This document shows positions 54,945 through 62,902 of a stretch of DNA of 64,000 nt, piece by piece. Both the position numbers and the translations under genes were made by a program. The stretch is from Phenylobacterium haematophilum (GTDB lineage Bacteria; Pseudomonadota; Alphaproteobacteria; Caulobacterales; Caulobacteraceae). The stretch lies in contig NZ_JACIDK010000001.1 of assembly GCF_014196295.1 (NCBI RefSeq), forward strand, positions 1,034,785-1,098,784, read 5' to 3'. The first letter of the stretch is position 1, and the number at the start of each line of letters is the position of its first letter. The notes under the pieces are model-generated. The model had not been told where the DNA came from. It saw only the letters and a list, made by a program, of their open reading frames with translations, and did not search any database.

Positions 54945-57809
54945 TCAGACTATGATCCAGTCCCCGGTCAGGCTGCCGAGTTCCACGCCGGCCAGGATCA
55001 GACGACCGCCGCCCGTCATGTCGATGTGCACATCGCTTCCCGCCTGGCTGACCGTATAGCGGGTTCCGGACTCGAGCATGATGCGATCGCCTTCCGCCAG
55101 GCTGAAGTCGGTGATGAGGTCGATCCCCGCCGCCCCGAAACCGTAGAAAATGTCGGCCCCTGCGCCGCCCGTCAGGGTGTCGGAGCCCAGGTCGCCGAAC
55201 AGCGTATCGTTCCCGTCGCGGCCGAACAGGATGTCGTTCCCCTGGCCCCCGCGCGCGACATCGTCACCGAGGTCGCCGGAGATGTAGTCGTCTCCCTGTC
55301 CGCCCTGGATCGTGTCGTCACCCTGGCCGCCGACCACGACGTCGTCGCCCAGGTCGCCGAACAACAGGTCGCCGCCGGTGTTGCCCTGCAGGATGTCGTT
55401 GCCCTGCCCGCCATAGACCAGGTCGTCACCAGCGCCGGAGGCCAGACTGTCAGGTCCTGCATTGCCGTGCAGCAGGTCGCCATGCACGCCTCCCATCACG
55501 GTGTCGGCCCCGCCGCCCGCCGAAACAGTGTCGGAGCCGCCCGAAGCGAGGATCAGATTGTTGTCGGCGTTCCCGGTCACGATGGTTCCGCCATCGACCG
55601 TCGTGATGACAACCGATGGGGGCGGGTCGTCTACGGTCACCACGGGGGCGTTGGCGACCGTGATGGTCGACGCCTGGTAGCTGACATTGCCCGCCGCATC
55701 GGTGGCGGCCAAGTAGATATGGTAGGTTCCCGCCGAGAGAGCGGCGCCGCCTGCCCTCAGCGACGCGCCCGAGATGCTGAAGCTGCCGTTGTCGGCGTCG
55801 TTGGAGCCGTTGCCGGTCGCCAGGCTGTAGGTGACGCTGCTGGCGTCGGTGGCCGAAAGCGTCGCCAGCGTCGAGCCTGCCGTCGCGGCGCTGGTCGATA
55901 TCGATGTGGCGCTCAAGCCAAGACCGGTCGGCGCTGCGGTGTCTACGGTGATCGCCAGTCCGTTGCTCGCCGCAGAGACGTTGCCCGCCGTGTCGGTCGC
56001 CTTAGCGGTGAGCGTGTGGCTGCCGGCGCTCAGCGTCGAACTTGTGATGGACCAGGTCCCGCCAGCCGCCGTGGTCGTGCCGAGCACGGTCGTCCCGTCA
56101 GTGTCGTAGAGGCTGACGGCGGAGCCCGCCTCGGCCGTTCCGGTGAGGGTCGGCGTCGTGACGTTGGTGATGTTGTCAGTGTTCGATGCGCCGCTGTCGC
56201 TGGCGCTCGCCAGGTCCGGCGTCGAAGGCGTGGCCGGCGCGGTATGGTCGAGGGTGTAGGGCTGGCCGGACGTGTAACCGCCGGCGACAGAGAGGCTCGC
56301 CCCGTTCAGGATGCCCGTGCCGCTGGAATTGAGGTCGAGCCTCAGCGTGCCGTCGCCGGACAGGCTGTTCACGGTCACGGTGTAGGTCGCGCCGCTGCCG
56401 GAGACGCTGGCGATCGAGCCCGACGCCGTGCCGGTGGCGGTCAGGGTGAAATCCGATCCATCGACGCCGGTGACGGCCTCGTTGAACGTCACCGTGTAGT
56501 TGACCGACGAGGCGGCGGCTGGCGCTGTGGTGGACGCGCCGCCCGCCCGCACGATGGAACTGACCGCGGGGGCGTTGGCGACCGTCATGGTCGACGCCTG
56601 GTAGCTGACATTGCCCGCCGCATCGGTGGCGGCCAAGTAGATATGGTAGGTTCCCGCCGAGAGAGCGGCGCCGCCTGCCCTCAGCGACGCGCCCGAGATG
56701 CTGAAGCTGCCGTTGTCGGCGTCGTTGGAGCCGTTGCCGGTCGCCAGGCTGTAGGTGACGCTGCTGGCGTCGGTGGCCGAAAGCGTCGCCAGCGTCGAGC
56801 CTGCCGTCGCGGCGCTGGTCGATATCGATGTGGCGCTCAAGCCAAGACCGGTCGGCGCTGCGGTGTCTACGGTGATCGCCAGTGCGGCGCTCGCCGCAGA
56901 GACGTTGCCCGCCGTGTCGGTCGCCTTAGCGGTGAGCGTGTGGCTGCCGGCGCTCAGCGTCGAACTTGTGATGGACCAGGTCCCGCCAGCCGCCGTGGTC
57001 GTGCCGAGCATGGTCGTCCCGTCGGTGTCGTAGAGGGTGACCGTGGAGCCCGCCTCGGCCGTTCCCGAGAGGGTCGGCGTCGTGACGTTCGTGACGTTGT
57101 CGCTGTTCGATACGCCGCTGTCGCTGGCGCTGGCCAGGTCCGGCGTCGAAGGCGTGCTCGGGGCGGTGGTGTCGATGGTGATCGTCAGTCCGGCCGAAAG
57201 GGGGCTGGTTTGATTGCTGCCGTCGGTCTGAGCGGCCCTGAGTGTGTGCGCGCCTTGTGAAAGGGCGGGCAAGGTGATGCTCCAGGCGCCGGCCCCGTTG
57301 GCGGTCGCCGTGCCGAGAAGCGTCGTTCCATCGGTGTCGTAGAGCTTGACGGTGTTGCCCGCACCCGCGGTCCCCGTGAGGGTGGGCGTGGCGATCTTGG
57401 TGATGTTGTCGGTGTTGGATGCGCCGCTGTCGCTGGCGCTCGTCAGGTCCGGCGCTGACGGCGCGGCCGGGCCGGGCCGGGTGATGGCGACGACGAACGA
57501 GTCGCTGAAGCTCGCGGCGTCCGCCCCGTCGAGGCCCTGAATGGCGAACGCATCGTTACCGCCAGTGGGGTCGGTGTAGATGACGTCGACAATGTCTCCG
57601 GGCAACAGGGAGCCGGACCAGCCCAATGTCACGGTCTTTGCGGCGCTGTCGATCGCGACGCTGGTGACCGAGATGCCGCTGCCGTTGATCTGGACGTCGA
57701 AAGCTCCCGCCGGCGGCGGAGATGCGGCGTCCAACGCCGTGTCAAAATGTATCGTGAAGAAGTTTTCGCCGATGTAGCCGTCGGCGCTGGAAAAGCTAGG
57801 CGTGCTCAA
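54945..57809 (-). CDS. Large RTX/Ig-like repeat protein, probable type I secreted adhesin
   Basis: 954-residue acidic protein without signal peptide. N-terminal SwmB-like domain (about 1-110), then bacterial Ig-like domains with TPTLTGTAGAGNTVKLYDTD and SAGSHTLTAKATDTAGNVSA, then about ten RTX nonapeptides (GGQGDDTIQGGQGDDYISGD) near residues 750-890, which bind calcium, and a C-terminal beta segment acting as type I secretion signal. Start is TTG 57809; the frame is open upstream to the GST stop, but with no ATG or GTG. Two DNA repeats of about 600 bp make two Ig blocks almost identical. Adhesion is inferred from architecture and from the neighbouring holdfast genes. Confidence 0.85.
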   Translation of the reverse strand: MSTPSFSSADGYIGENFFTIHFDTALDAASPPPAGAFDVQINGSGISVTSVAIDSAAKTVTLGWSGSLLPGDIVDVIYTDPTGGNDAFAIQGLDGADAASFSDSFVVAITRPGPAAPSAPDLTSASDSGASNTDNITKIATPTLTGTAGAGNTVKLYDTDGTTLLGTATANGAGAWSITLPALSQGAHTLRAAQTDGSNQTSPLSAGLTITIDTTAPSTPSTPDLASASDSGVSNSDNVTNVTTPTLSGTAEAGSTVTLYDTDGTTMLGTTTAAGGTWSITSSTLSAGSHTLTAKATDTAGNVSAASAALAITVDTAAPTGLGLSATSISTSAATAGSTLATLSATDASSVTYSLATGNGSNDADNGSFSISGASLRAGGAALSAGTYHIYLAATDAAGNVSYQASTMTVANAPAVSSIVRAGGASTTAPAAASSVNYTVTFNEAVTGVDGSDFTLTATGTASGSIASVSGSGATYTVTVNSLSGDGTLRLDLNSSGTGILNGASLSVAGGYTSGQPYTLDHTAPATPSTPDLASASDSGASNTDNITNVTTPTLTGTAEAGSAVSLYDTDGTTVLGTTTAAGGTWSITSSTLSAGSHTLTAKATDTAGNVSAASNGLAITVDTAAPTGLGLSATSISTSAATAGSTLATLSATDASSVTYSLATGNGSNDADNGSFSISGASLRAGGAALSAGTYHIYLAATDAAGNVSYQASTITVANAPVVTVDDPPPSVVITTVDGGTIVTGNADNNLILASGGSDTVSAGGGADTVMGGVHGDLLHGNAGPDSLASGAGDDLVYGGQGNDILQGNTGGDLLFGDLGDDVVVGGQGDDTIQGGQGDDYISGDLGDDVARGGQGNDILFGRDGNDTLFGDLGSDTLTGGAGADIFYGFGAAGIDLITDFSLAEGDRIMLESGTRYTVSQAGSDVHIDMTGGGRLILAGVELGSLTGDWIIV
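55644..56244 (-). repeat. Near-identical internal repeat, copy 1
   Basis: Copy of about 600 bp inside the RTX protein gene, almost identical to the copy 924 bp away; 924 is a multiple of three, so both are in the same frame. Confidence 0.9.
56568..57168 (-). repeat. Near-identical internal repeat, copy 2
   Basis: Partner of the copy at 55644-56244, offset exactly 924 bp. The first 450 bp differ at only a handful of bases; divergence rises towards the high-coordinate end. Confidence 0.9.
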
Positions 57810-57905
57810 GACTCGATGTCCGTACTGTTGGGCCGCAACCTGCTGTCCTGCGACGTTGTCCAGGGCTAGGAGGTGCTGGTTAACAAAACGGATCGGTCCC
57901 CGGAT

Positions 57906-58583
57906 CTAGTCCACCGCCCAAAGGAGTTTGTCCTCCACGTTGAGGCGCTGGAACATCTCGAACACCCCGCTCATCGGGCTCTTGGCGTAGCTGGGTCGGG
58001 CCTGCATTCGGGAGAGCCATTCCGAGGCGGCGGATGACCGCGCGAGCAGAGCCGATCCCTCCGGCGTTCGGGTGAAGAAGAGAAGTTGCGGCAGCAGGAA
58101 GCTGTCCGCCAGGGTCATCTCGGAGCCCACCAGAAACCCGCCAACGGCGACGGCCTCATCGATCAGGCGCATCTGCAGAAGCAGGCCGGCGCGAGCTTCG
58201 GCGAGAAAGGCTTCGTCGGGGTCAAAGCCGAATGCGGGGCGAACCAGGCGCTCCTTCATGAAGCGGTTCATTGTCGGGAAGACATAGGAATTGATGACGC
58301 TGATCCAGCGCAGGACCTCGGCCTGGCCAAGGGCGTCAACGGGTTGCAGGGGTCGACCGGCGAATGCGCGATCGATGTAGTGCGCAATCGCTAGAGTTTC
58401 GTAGAGAAACACCGCCCCATGCTGAAACGCGGGCATCTTTCCGAATGGATGAAGCGCCAAGTGCTCGTGCGAACCCGGCGTCAGCGGCGCCACCTCGTAG
58501 TCAACGCCCTTTTCGTCGGCGACATGTATCGCCGTCCAGAGGTAGGCGCTCTCGGCCAGCGAATGGAACCTTATTGTCGCCAT
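57906..58583 (-). CDS. Glutathione S-transferase family protein
   Basis: 225-residue GST. The N-terminal thioredoxin-like domain has SAYLWTAIHVADEKGVDYEV, PFGKMPAFQHG (cis-Pro) and LYETLAIAHYIDRAF (Glu-Thr where classic GSTs have Glu-Ser for the glutathione gamma-glutamyl part). The C-terminal helical domain includes MTLADSFLLPQLLFF. The likely catalytic residue is a Ser near position 8. ATG 58583 has AGGAAG upstream. Substrate unknown. Confidence 0.9.
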   Translation of the reverse strand: MATIRFHSLAESAYLWTAIHVADEKGVDYEVAPLTPGSHEHLALHPFGKMPAFQHGAVFLYETLAIAHYIDRAFAGRPLQPVDALGQAEVLRWISVINSYVFPTMNRFMKERLVRPAFGFDPDEAFLAEARAGLLLQMRLIDEAVAVGGFLVGSEMTLADSFLLPQLLFFTRTPEGSALLARSSAASEWLSRMQARPSYAKSPMSGVFEMFQRLNVEDKLLWAVD

Positions 58584-58677
58584 GGGCGCGCTTCCTGTTC
58601 AAAGAGAATTTGCGCCGTCTCGCCGAAAGCCGCCTTGCGGTCCATCAAAGCGACTTCCGGAGCCCTACCGGACGTCT

Positions 58678-58747
58678 GCTAAGGGTCGATTTCGGTCACA
58701 GGCTTCGCTCCCCACAGGGGACATTGCCCTCGCCCGAGAGCAGACGT
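58678..58747 (+). repeat. Imperfect repeat, copy 1 (upstream of P-loop kinase)
   Basis: About 70 bp beginning GCTAAGGGTCGATTTCGGTC, similar over its length to the copy at 59330-59401, including GGACATTG and a GAGCAGACG-like end. Confidence 0.7.
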
Positions 58748-58807
58748 CTCCCAAGTCTGCGAGGGGTGGAGAGTGGACATTGGTTCTATGCGGGGCGACC
58801 ATCCGGT

Positions 58808-59335
58808 ATGCTCAAGCCTGAACGCATAGTTGTCCTCGGCTGCTCGGGGTCCGGGAAGTCAACGCTTGCTGCGCAACTCGCGGACCAGTTCGGTCTGCCG
58901 TTCTTCCCGACTGACAATGTCTACTGGCGCGCTGACTGGACCCCTGTGCCGGAGGGAGAAGTTAGAGCTTGGCTCGATGCGACCACTTCGTCAGCACGCT
59001 GGGTGTTGGACGGCAATTTCGATGCGCAGAGGGATTTGCTTTGGTCACGGGCTCAATTGGCCGTTTGGTTAGATCTGCCGTGGACGACTACGGTGCTGAG
59101 CGCGTCGCGCCGTAATCTACAATGGTGGATGACCGGTGAGATGATTTGGGGCGGCGTCCGCATGACGCTCGCACGGGCAGTGAGCGGGGTTAGGCACGCG
59201 GTCAGGAGCCACGCGCTCAAACGCAGCACTTACCCTAGCGCGCTCGCGGGTTTTCCTGAGCTTTCAGTGATCCGCATCCGATCACGACGGGAACTGGCCC
59301 GCTGGACGGCGGGGTTAGCCCAAAGGGCCGCTTAG
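58808..59335 (+). CDS. P-loop nucleotide kinase-like protein (adenylate-kinase / FlaR type)
   Basis: 175-residue P-loop protein. Walker A VLGCSGSGKSTLAAQLAD at residues 9-26, then PTDNVYWRADWTP, a Walker-B-like VWLDLPW, and basic C-terminal helices ending IRIRSRRELARW. It belongs to the topology-modulation/FlaR-type shikimate- or adenylate-kinase-like proteins whose substrate is unclear. Lower GC than neighbours, and flanked by two imperfect 70-bp repeats, the second starting at its stop codon. Confidence 0.82.
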   Translation: MLKPERIVVLGCSGSGKSTLAAQLADQFGLPFFPTDNVYWRADWTPVPEGEVRAWLDATTSSARWVLDGNFDAQRDLLWSRAQLAVWLDLPWTTTVLSASRRNLQWWMTGEMIWGGVRMTLARAVSGVRHAVRSHALKRSTYPSALAGFPELSVIRIRSRRELARWTAGLAQRAA

Positions 59336-59401
59336 GGTCGATTTCGGTCATAGACTTCGGCGTGACCAACGGACATTGGCCCGCGCCGCAGAGCGGACGC
59401 C
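59330..59401 (+). repeat. Imperfect repeat, copy 2 (over the kinase stop codon)
   Basis: Begins GCTTAGGGTCGATTTCGGTC, and ends near GAGCGGACG. Its first bases include the TAG of the kinase gene. See copy at 58678-58747. Confidence 0.7.
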
Positions 59402-59463
59402 TTGGCCGAGCAACCTACCGCGGGTAGTCTTCCCGCAAATTAGGGTTGAATCGACAGGCAGCA

Positions 59464-60582
59464 ATGACCGCAAACCAGTTCCCGGCTTCGCGTCCCCATC
59501 TGGGCGGCGTCGAATCGCTGCGCGCCTATGCAGCCCTCGCGGTCATCGTTTTCCACATCATCCACTTGGCCCAGTTCGATCCGCCGCAGAGCCTCATGGC
59601 CCTGAAGTGGCATCTTGGACGCGGGGTGCCTCTGTTCTTCGCGGTCAGCGCCTTCAGCCTGGCCTACGGCTATTTCGGCCGGCTCGGCGATCGCGCCCAG
59701 CAGCGGGAGTTCTATCTGCGGCGCGTGTTCCGGATCGCCCCGCTCTACTATTTGGCGACCTTCTTCCAGCTGGGGCTGAACTATCCGCCGCTGTGGGCGC
59801 TGCATAACCCCATCGACATGCTGCTCAACCTGACCTTCCTGTTCGGGCTTTCGCCGAACCACGTGGAAGGCATCGCCCTGGCGTCGTGGCCGATCGGCGT
59901 CGAGATGCTGTTCTATGCGATCCTGCCCCTGGTGCTGTTCCTGGTCCGCGGCCTGCGCAGCGCGATCGTCTTCACGGTGCTGAGCTCGCTGGCCGCCGTG
60001 GCCTATTTCGTCGTGCTGTCCGGCGTCCCCGGCGTGCCGTTCGCCTTCCTCCAGCACGGCTTCGTCTTCAACCTGCCCTACTTCGCCTTCGGCCTGCTGG
60101 CCTTCTTCGTCTGGAAGGCGGCTACGCCGCGCGGCTTCTGGCCGTCGCTCGCCGCCGCCCTCGCCGGGATCGCCGCGCTGCTTTGGCTGGCCGAGGCGTT
60201 CGGGGCGCTCGTGAACACGCCGCTGGGCAGCGCGGTCTACCAGACCCTTTGGGGCGCGCCGCTGGCGCTGCTGTGCCTGGCCCTGGCCTGGCGCGACGGC
60301 CCGCCCGTCTCCTGGCCGGTCACCCGGTTCCTCGGCAAGATCAGCTTCAGCCTCTACCTTGCACATCCGCACGTGCTGGCGCTGCTGGGCTCGACCGGCG
60401 TCTACGACCGCGTCCGGGCCCTGCCGGGCGGCTCGGGCGTGCACCTCCCGACGGCCTGCCTGGTCACCCTGGTGGTGCTGGTCCCGATCTCCTACGTCCT
60501 CTACCGGCTGGTCGAAGCCCCAGGCATGACCCTGGGCCGCGCCACCGTCGCCCGCCTGCGCCCGGCGCCGTCGGGGGCCTGA
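59464..60582 (+). CDS. Acyltransferase 3 family membrane protein
   Basis: 372-residue inner-membrane acyltransferase with about 10 helices. N-terminal GVESLRAYAALAVIVFHIIH (the conserved His in helix 1), ALKWHLGRGVPLFFAVSAFS, and RVFRIAPLYYLATFF (R-x-x-R-I-x-P). Such proteins O-acetylate surface sugars, so it may modify an exopolysaccharide (inference from family). ATG 59464 was chosen; a TTG at 59446 is the alternative. Confidence 0.88.
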   Translation: MTANQFPASRPHLGGVESLRAYAALAVIVFHIIHLAQFDPPQSLMALKWHLGRGVPLFFAVSAFSLAYGYFGRLGDRAQQREFYLRRVFRIAPLYYLATFFQLGLNYPPLWALHNPIDMLLNLTFLFGLSPNHVEGIALASWPIGVEMLFYAILPLVLFLVRGLRSAIVFTVLSSLAAVAYFVVLSGVPGVPFAFLQHGFVFNLPYFAFGLLAFFVWKAATPRGFWPSLAAALAGIAALLWLAEAFGALVNTPLGSAVYQTLWGAPLALLCLALAWRDGPPVSWPVTRFLGKISFSLYLAHPHVLALLGSTGVYDRVRALPGGSGVHLPTACLVTLVVLVPISYVLYRLVEAPGMTLGRATVARLRPAPSGA

Positions 60583-60608
60583 CCGGGCGCGAGCATCGCC
60601 GCTGAAGA

Positions 60609-60998
60609 ATGGAATTCGATCCGCCACGAGCCGGCGAGTTGGAAGGCTCGCGAATCGAAGAGCGTCGCGGCTATCACTCGGACATGAAGCAGCACACGGG
60701 CGAGGAAATTCGGTCGATCATGACGGACATGCCGGCTGAGCTCGTTGAGAGTCTGCAGGCGGCCCATGCTGAACACGGGATCACCGAGTACGAGGCCCGC
60801 TGGTGGGGGTATCTCATGTTCGCGCGCACAGGCGCCTACGAAGGGACCGCCTACACCATCAAGGTTATGGGCGCCGGCGGCGAAGTGACCCAGGATTTCC
60901 TCAGCTATGTGCTGGCCGAACGCGAGGGCAACAGGCGTCATGGCCTTGTCCGGAAGCCCTGGCCTGAGAGCGGCTTCGACCGGGTTTCACTCAGCTAG
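60609..60998 (+). CDS. Small protein of unknown function (129 aa)
   Basis: Soluble, mixed helix protein with MPAELVESLQAAHAEHGITE and YEARWWGYLMFARTGAYEG. Start ATG 60609; ATG 60684 (MKQHTGEE) is also possible and neither has a good ribosome-binding site. It follows the acyltransferase by 26 bp. No family recognised. Confidence 0.55.
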   Translation: MEFDPPRAGELEGSRIEERRGYHSDMKQHTGEEIRSIMTDMPAELVESLQAAHAEHGITEYEARWWGYLMFARTGAYEGTAYTIKVMGAGGEVTQDFLSYVLAEREGNRRHGLVRKPWPESGFDRVSLS

Positions 60999-61289
60999 GA
61001 TCGCTGCGATCCAGACGCTGCGCAGCGGCGTCTCGGCCGCGGCCAGCGCGGCGCGATCGTCTCCGTGTCTTTCGGATCGTCCCCCTCGAATGTCCCCGCT
61101 CCGGCTGGGGGGCTCGCTGCGGAGCGGGGCGCTTTCGGGGATCGCCGGGAGGGACATCCCAGCGTGGTTCAAACTCGCGCCGCCGCGTGTCGTTCCCTCG
61201 CGATCGCGAGCAGCGCGCTCGTCGTTGGCTCAGTCCAGCTAGCGTGGATGGGCTAAGCCCGCTCCCAGATTAGGGAGCGAGCCCTTCCG
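60999..61289. other. Non-coding stretch
   Basis: 291 bp without a convincing gene. A GGATCG-CTG-CGATCC hairpin lies just after the 129-aa gene (61001-61016), and near 61260-61285 a GCTCCC/GGGAGC pair is close to the end of the next minus-strand gene; both could aid termination. Confidence 0.4.
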
Positions 61290-61538
61290 TCAGGCCATTT
61301 CAAGCGCCATCACGTCTTCAAGCCGCTTGATCGACGGCACCGTGAAGCGCCGCGCCAGCGAGCCGTCGCGAAGGTAGATTTGCACATCCGAATGCTCGCC
61401 GGCATCGGCAAGGCCCTGCGCCAACCGGATCGCAGCGCTCTCCGCGGAAGCCCCGCTCTTGAAGAACAGATCGTTCTCGACGGCGTCGCTGCGCACCATC
61501 CAGCCACCCTCGGCTGGGACGATTTCAATGGTTCTCAT
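61290..61538 (-). CDS. Small DUF2188-like protein (82 aa)
   Basis: Short beta-alpha protein: RTIEIVPAEGGWMVRSDAVE, then a helix AESAAIRLAQGLADAGEHSD and a strand VQIYLRDGSLARRFTVP. This order looks like small DUF2188-type proteins. ATG 61538 has GGAGG at good distance. Monocistronic. Function unknown. Confidence 0.65.
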   Translation of the reverse strand: MRTIEIVPAEGGWMVRSDAVENDLFFKSGASAESAAIRLAQGLADAGEHSDVQIYLRDGSLARRFTVPSIKRLEDVMALEMA

Positions 61539-61694
61539 TGATACCTCCAAGCTGAACGGCTGAAGGATTTAGAAGCCGATTGATCGTCGTCAAGTGAGGC
61601 CGTTGACCGAAAAACGCCCGCCGGCGGATCGACGCCGGCCGCCGCGTGGCTGGCCGGACTGAACGCCGGCCCGGCGCGCAGACTGCGCTCGGCC

Positions 61695-61961
61695 TCAGCC
61701 GTGGGCGAGCCACTCGCGGGCCTGGCGCTGGGCCTCGGCGACGTCTTCCGACGCCATCTCCTGGCTCAGTTCCTTGCGGTAGACCTTGGCCTCGACCGAG
61801 CCGCGCATCGCAGCCAGGTTGAACAGCATGTGCGCCGAGACATAGTCCAGCGGCGCTCCGCCCTGGCCGGTCGAGTAGAGCAGGCCCATTTTGAACAGCT
61901 CGTCCCCCGTCGACTCGGCGGTCGGCAGCGGCATTCCATCGTTTTGCACGCTCGTAAGCAT
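61695..61961 (-). CDS. SEL1-repeat-like small protein (88 aa)
   Basis: One TPR-like SEL1 unit: ELFKMGLLYSTGQGGAPLDY followed by VSAHMLFNLAAMRGSVEAKV and YRKELSQEMASEDVAEAQRQ. Conserved in many alphaproteobacteria at this length. No signal peptide. ATG 61961 follows GGGAAACGAAG. The role is unknown. Confidence 0.78.
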   Translation of the reverse strand: MLTSVQNDGMPLPTAESTGDELFKMGLLYSTGQGGAPLDYVSAHMLFNLAAMRGSVEAKVYRKELSQEMASEDVAEAQRQAREWLAHG

Positions 61962-62341
61962 GTCTTCGTTTCCCTAGCCCCGTCGGCCCGTCCCCGTTCT
62001 GGGTACCGATCCCGACGTTCCTGAGCCTAGGTAAGTCGATGCTCGCTGAAGATAGGGTTAACCCGAAAAACGCCGTGATTTTTCTGAGCGGATTTTGACT
62101 ATTCGCAGTTTTTACTGATCGGAAAGCTCCGTATCCGGTTTCTTAATGCCGCGCGCATCCCCTCGCCTGCGGCCGGCGGCACGTTTCTGGCAGGCCGTGC
62201 GGAAAACTTGCCGATCGCGCCCCAAATACGAAGCTATCGGCGCCCAATGCGAAGCTGACAGGCCCGTTCAGGTCAAGTTCAGCCGTCTACCGTCAGGTTT
62301 GGCGATATCGAGTACGAAAGATTGGAGCCAGGAGGCCCGCC
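61962..62341. other. Non-coding region before the RcnB-like gene
   Basis: 380 bp without a gene. It includes a GGGTTAACCC palindrome at 62055-62064, an AT-rich stretch (62065-62120), and an AGGAGG ribosome-binding site just before the ATG at 62342. It must hold the promoters of the divergent SEL1 and RcnB-like genes; no consensus assigned. Confidence 0.5.
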
Positions 62342-62857
62342 ATGAAACGCCTGATCTTGAGCCTTGCCGCTGCCGCCGCGGTCGCCGGCCCGATGGCGTT
62401 CGCCGCCACTGCTGCCCAGGCCGACGATGATCGCGGCCGCGGCCGCGACCGTCACGAGCAGCGTTGGGACAGGCATGACGACCGTCGTGACTGGGACCGC
62501 CGCGGCGGCTACGATCGCCGCGACTGGGATCGCCGCGGCGAACGCTGGGACCGCCACGACAACGGCCGCCACGCCGGTTGGGATCGCGGCCGCCACAACG
62601 GCTATTACTACAACAACCGCTGGTACTACGGCCCTCCGCCGCAAGCCTATTACGGCAATCCGTACTACCGCCCGGGCTACGCCGCCTGGCGCCGCGGGGC
62701 GCATCTGCCGCCCTATTATCGGGGCTATGTCGTGAACGACTACCACCGCTACCACCTGCGCCAGCCGCCGCGCGGCTACGCCTGGTACCGGGTCGGTGAT
62801 GACTACCTGCTGGCCGCCCTGGCCACGGGCATCATCTTCGACATCATCAACAACTAA
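62342..62857 (+). CDS. RcnB-family periplasmic protein
   Basis: 171-residue exported protein with a signal peptide (LSLAAAAAVAGPMAFAATAA). The middle is a WDRR/RDWDRRG repeat region rich in Arg, Asp and His, then an aromatic YYYNNRWYYGPPPQAYYG stretch, and the RcnB core LPPYYRGYVVNDYHRYHL and PPRGYAWYRVGDDYLLAALA. RcnB modulates nickel/cobalt export in E. coli; no rcnA is nearby, so that role is unproven here. Confidence 0.85.
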   Translation: MKRLILSLAAAAAVAGPMAFAATAAQADDDRGRGRDRHEQRWDRHDDRRDWDRRGGYDRRDWDRRGERWDRHDNGRHAGWDRGRHNGYYYNNRWYYGPPPQAYYGNPYYRPGYAAWRRGAHLPPYYRGYVVNDYHRYHLRQPPRGYAWYRVGDDYLLAALATGIIFDIINN

Positions 62858-62871
62858 CTGATCTGAAAAGA

Positions 62872-62901
62872 AAAACGCCCCGGATCTCTCCGGGGCGTTT
62901 T
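62872..62901. terminator. Bidirectional intrinsic terminator
   Basis: AAAACGCCCCGG pairs with CCGGGGCGTTTT over ATCTCT: a perfect 12-bp stem serving the RcnB-like gene on the plus strand and gatB, which ends at 62903, on the minus strand. Confidence 0.92.
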
Positions 62902-62902
62902 G

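Noticed and set aside
54834..57260. 808-codon plus-strand open frame opposite the RTX protein gene
   Set aside because: It owes its length to the repeats of the true gene on the other strand, and contains no recognisable domain.
58678..59401. Integron gene cassette with attC sites
   Set aside because: The repeats lack the paired R/L core sites and long imperfect palindrome of attC, and no integron integrase is present.
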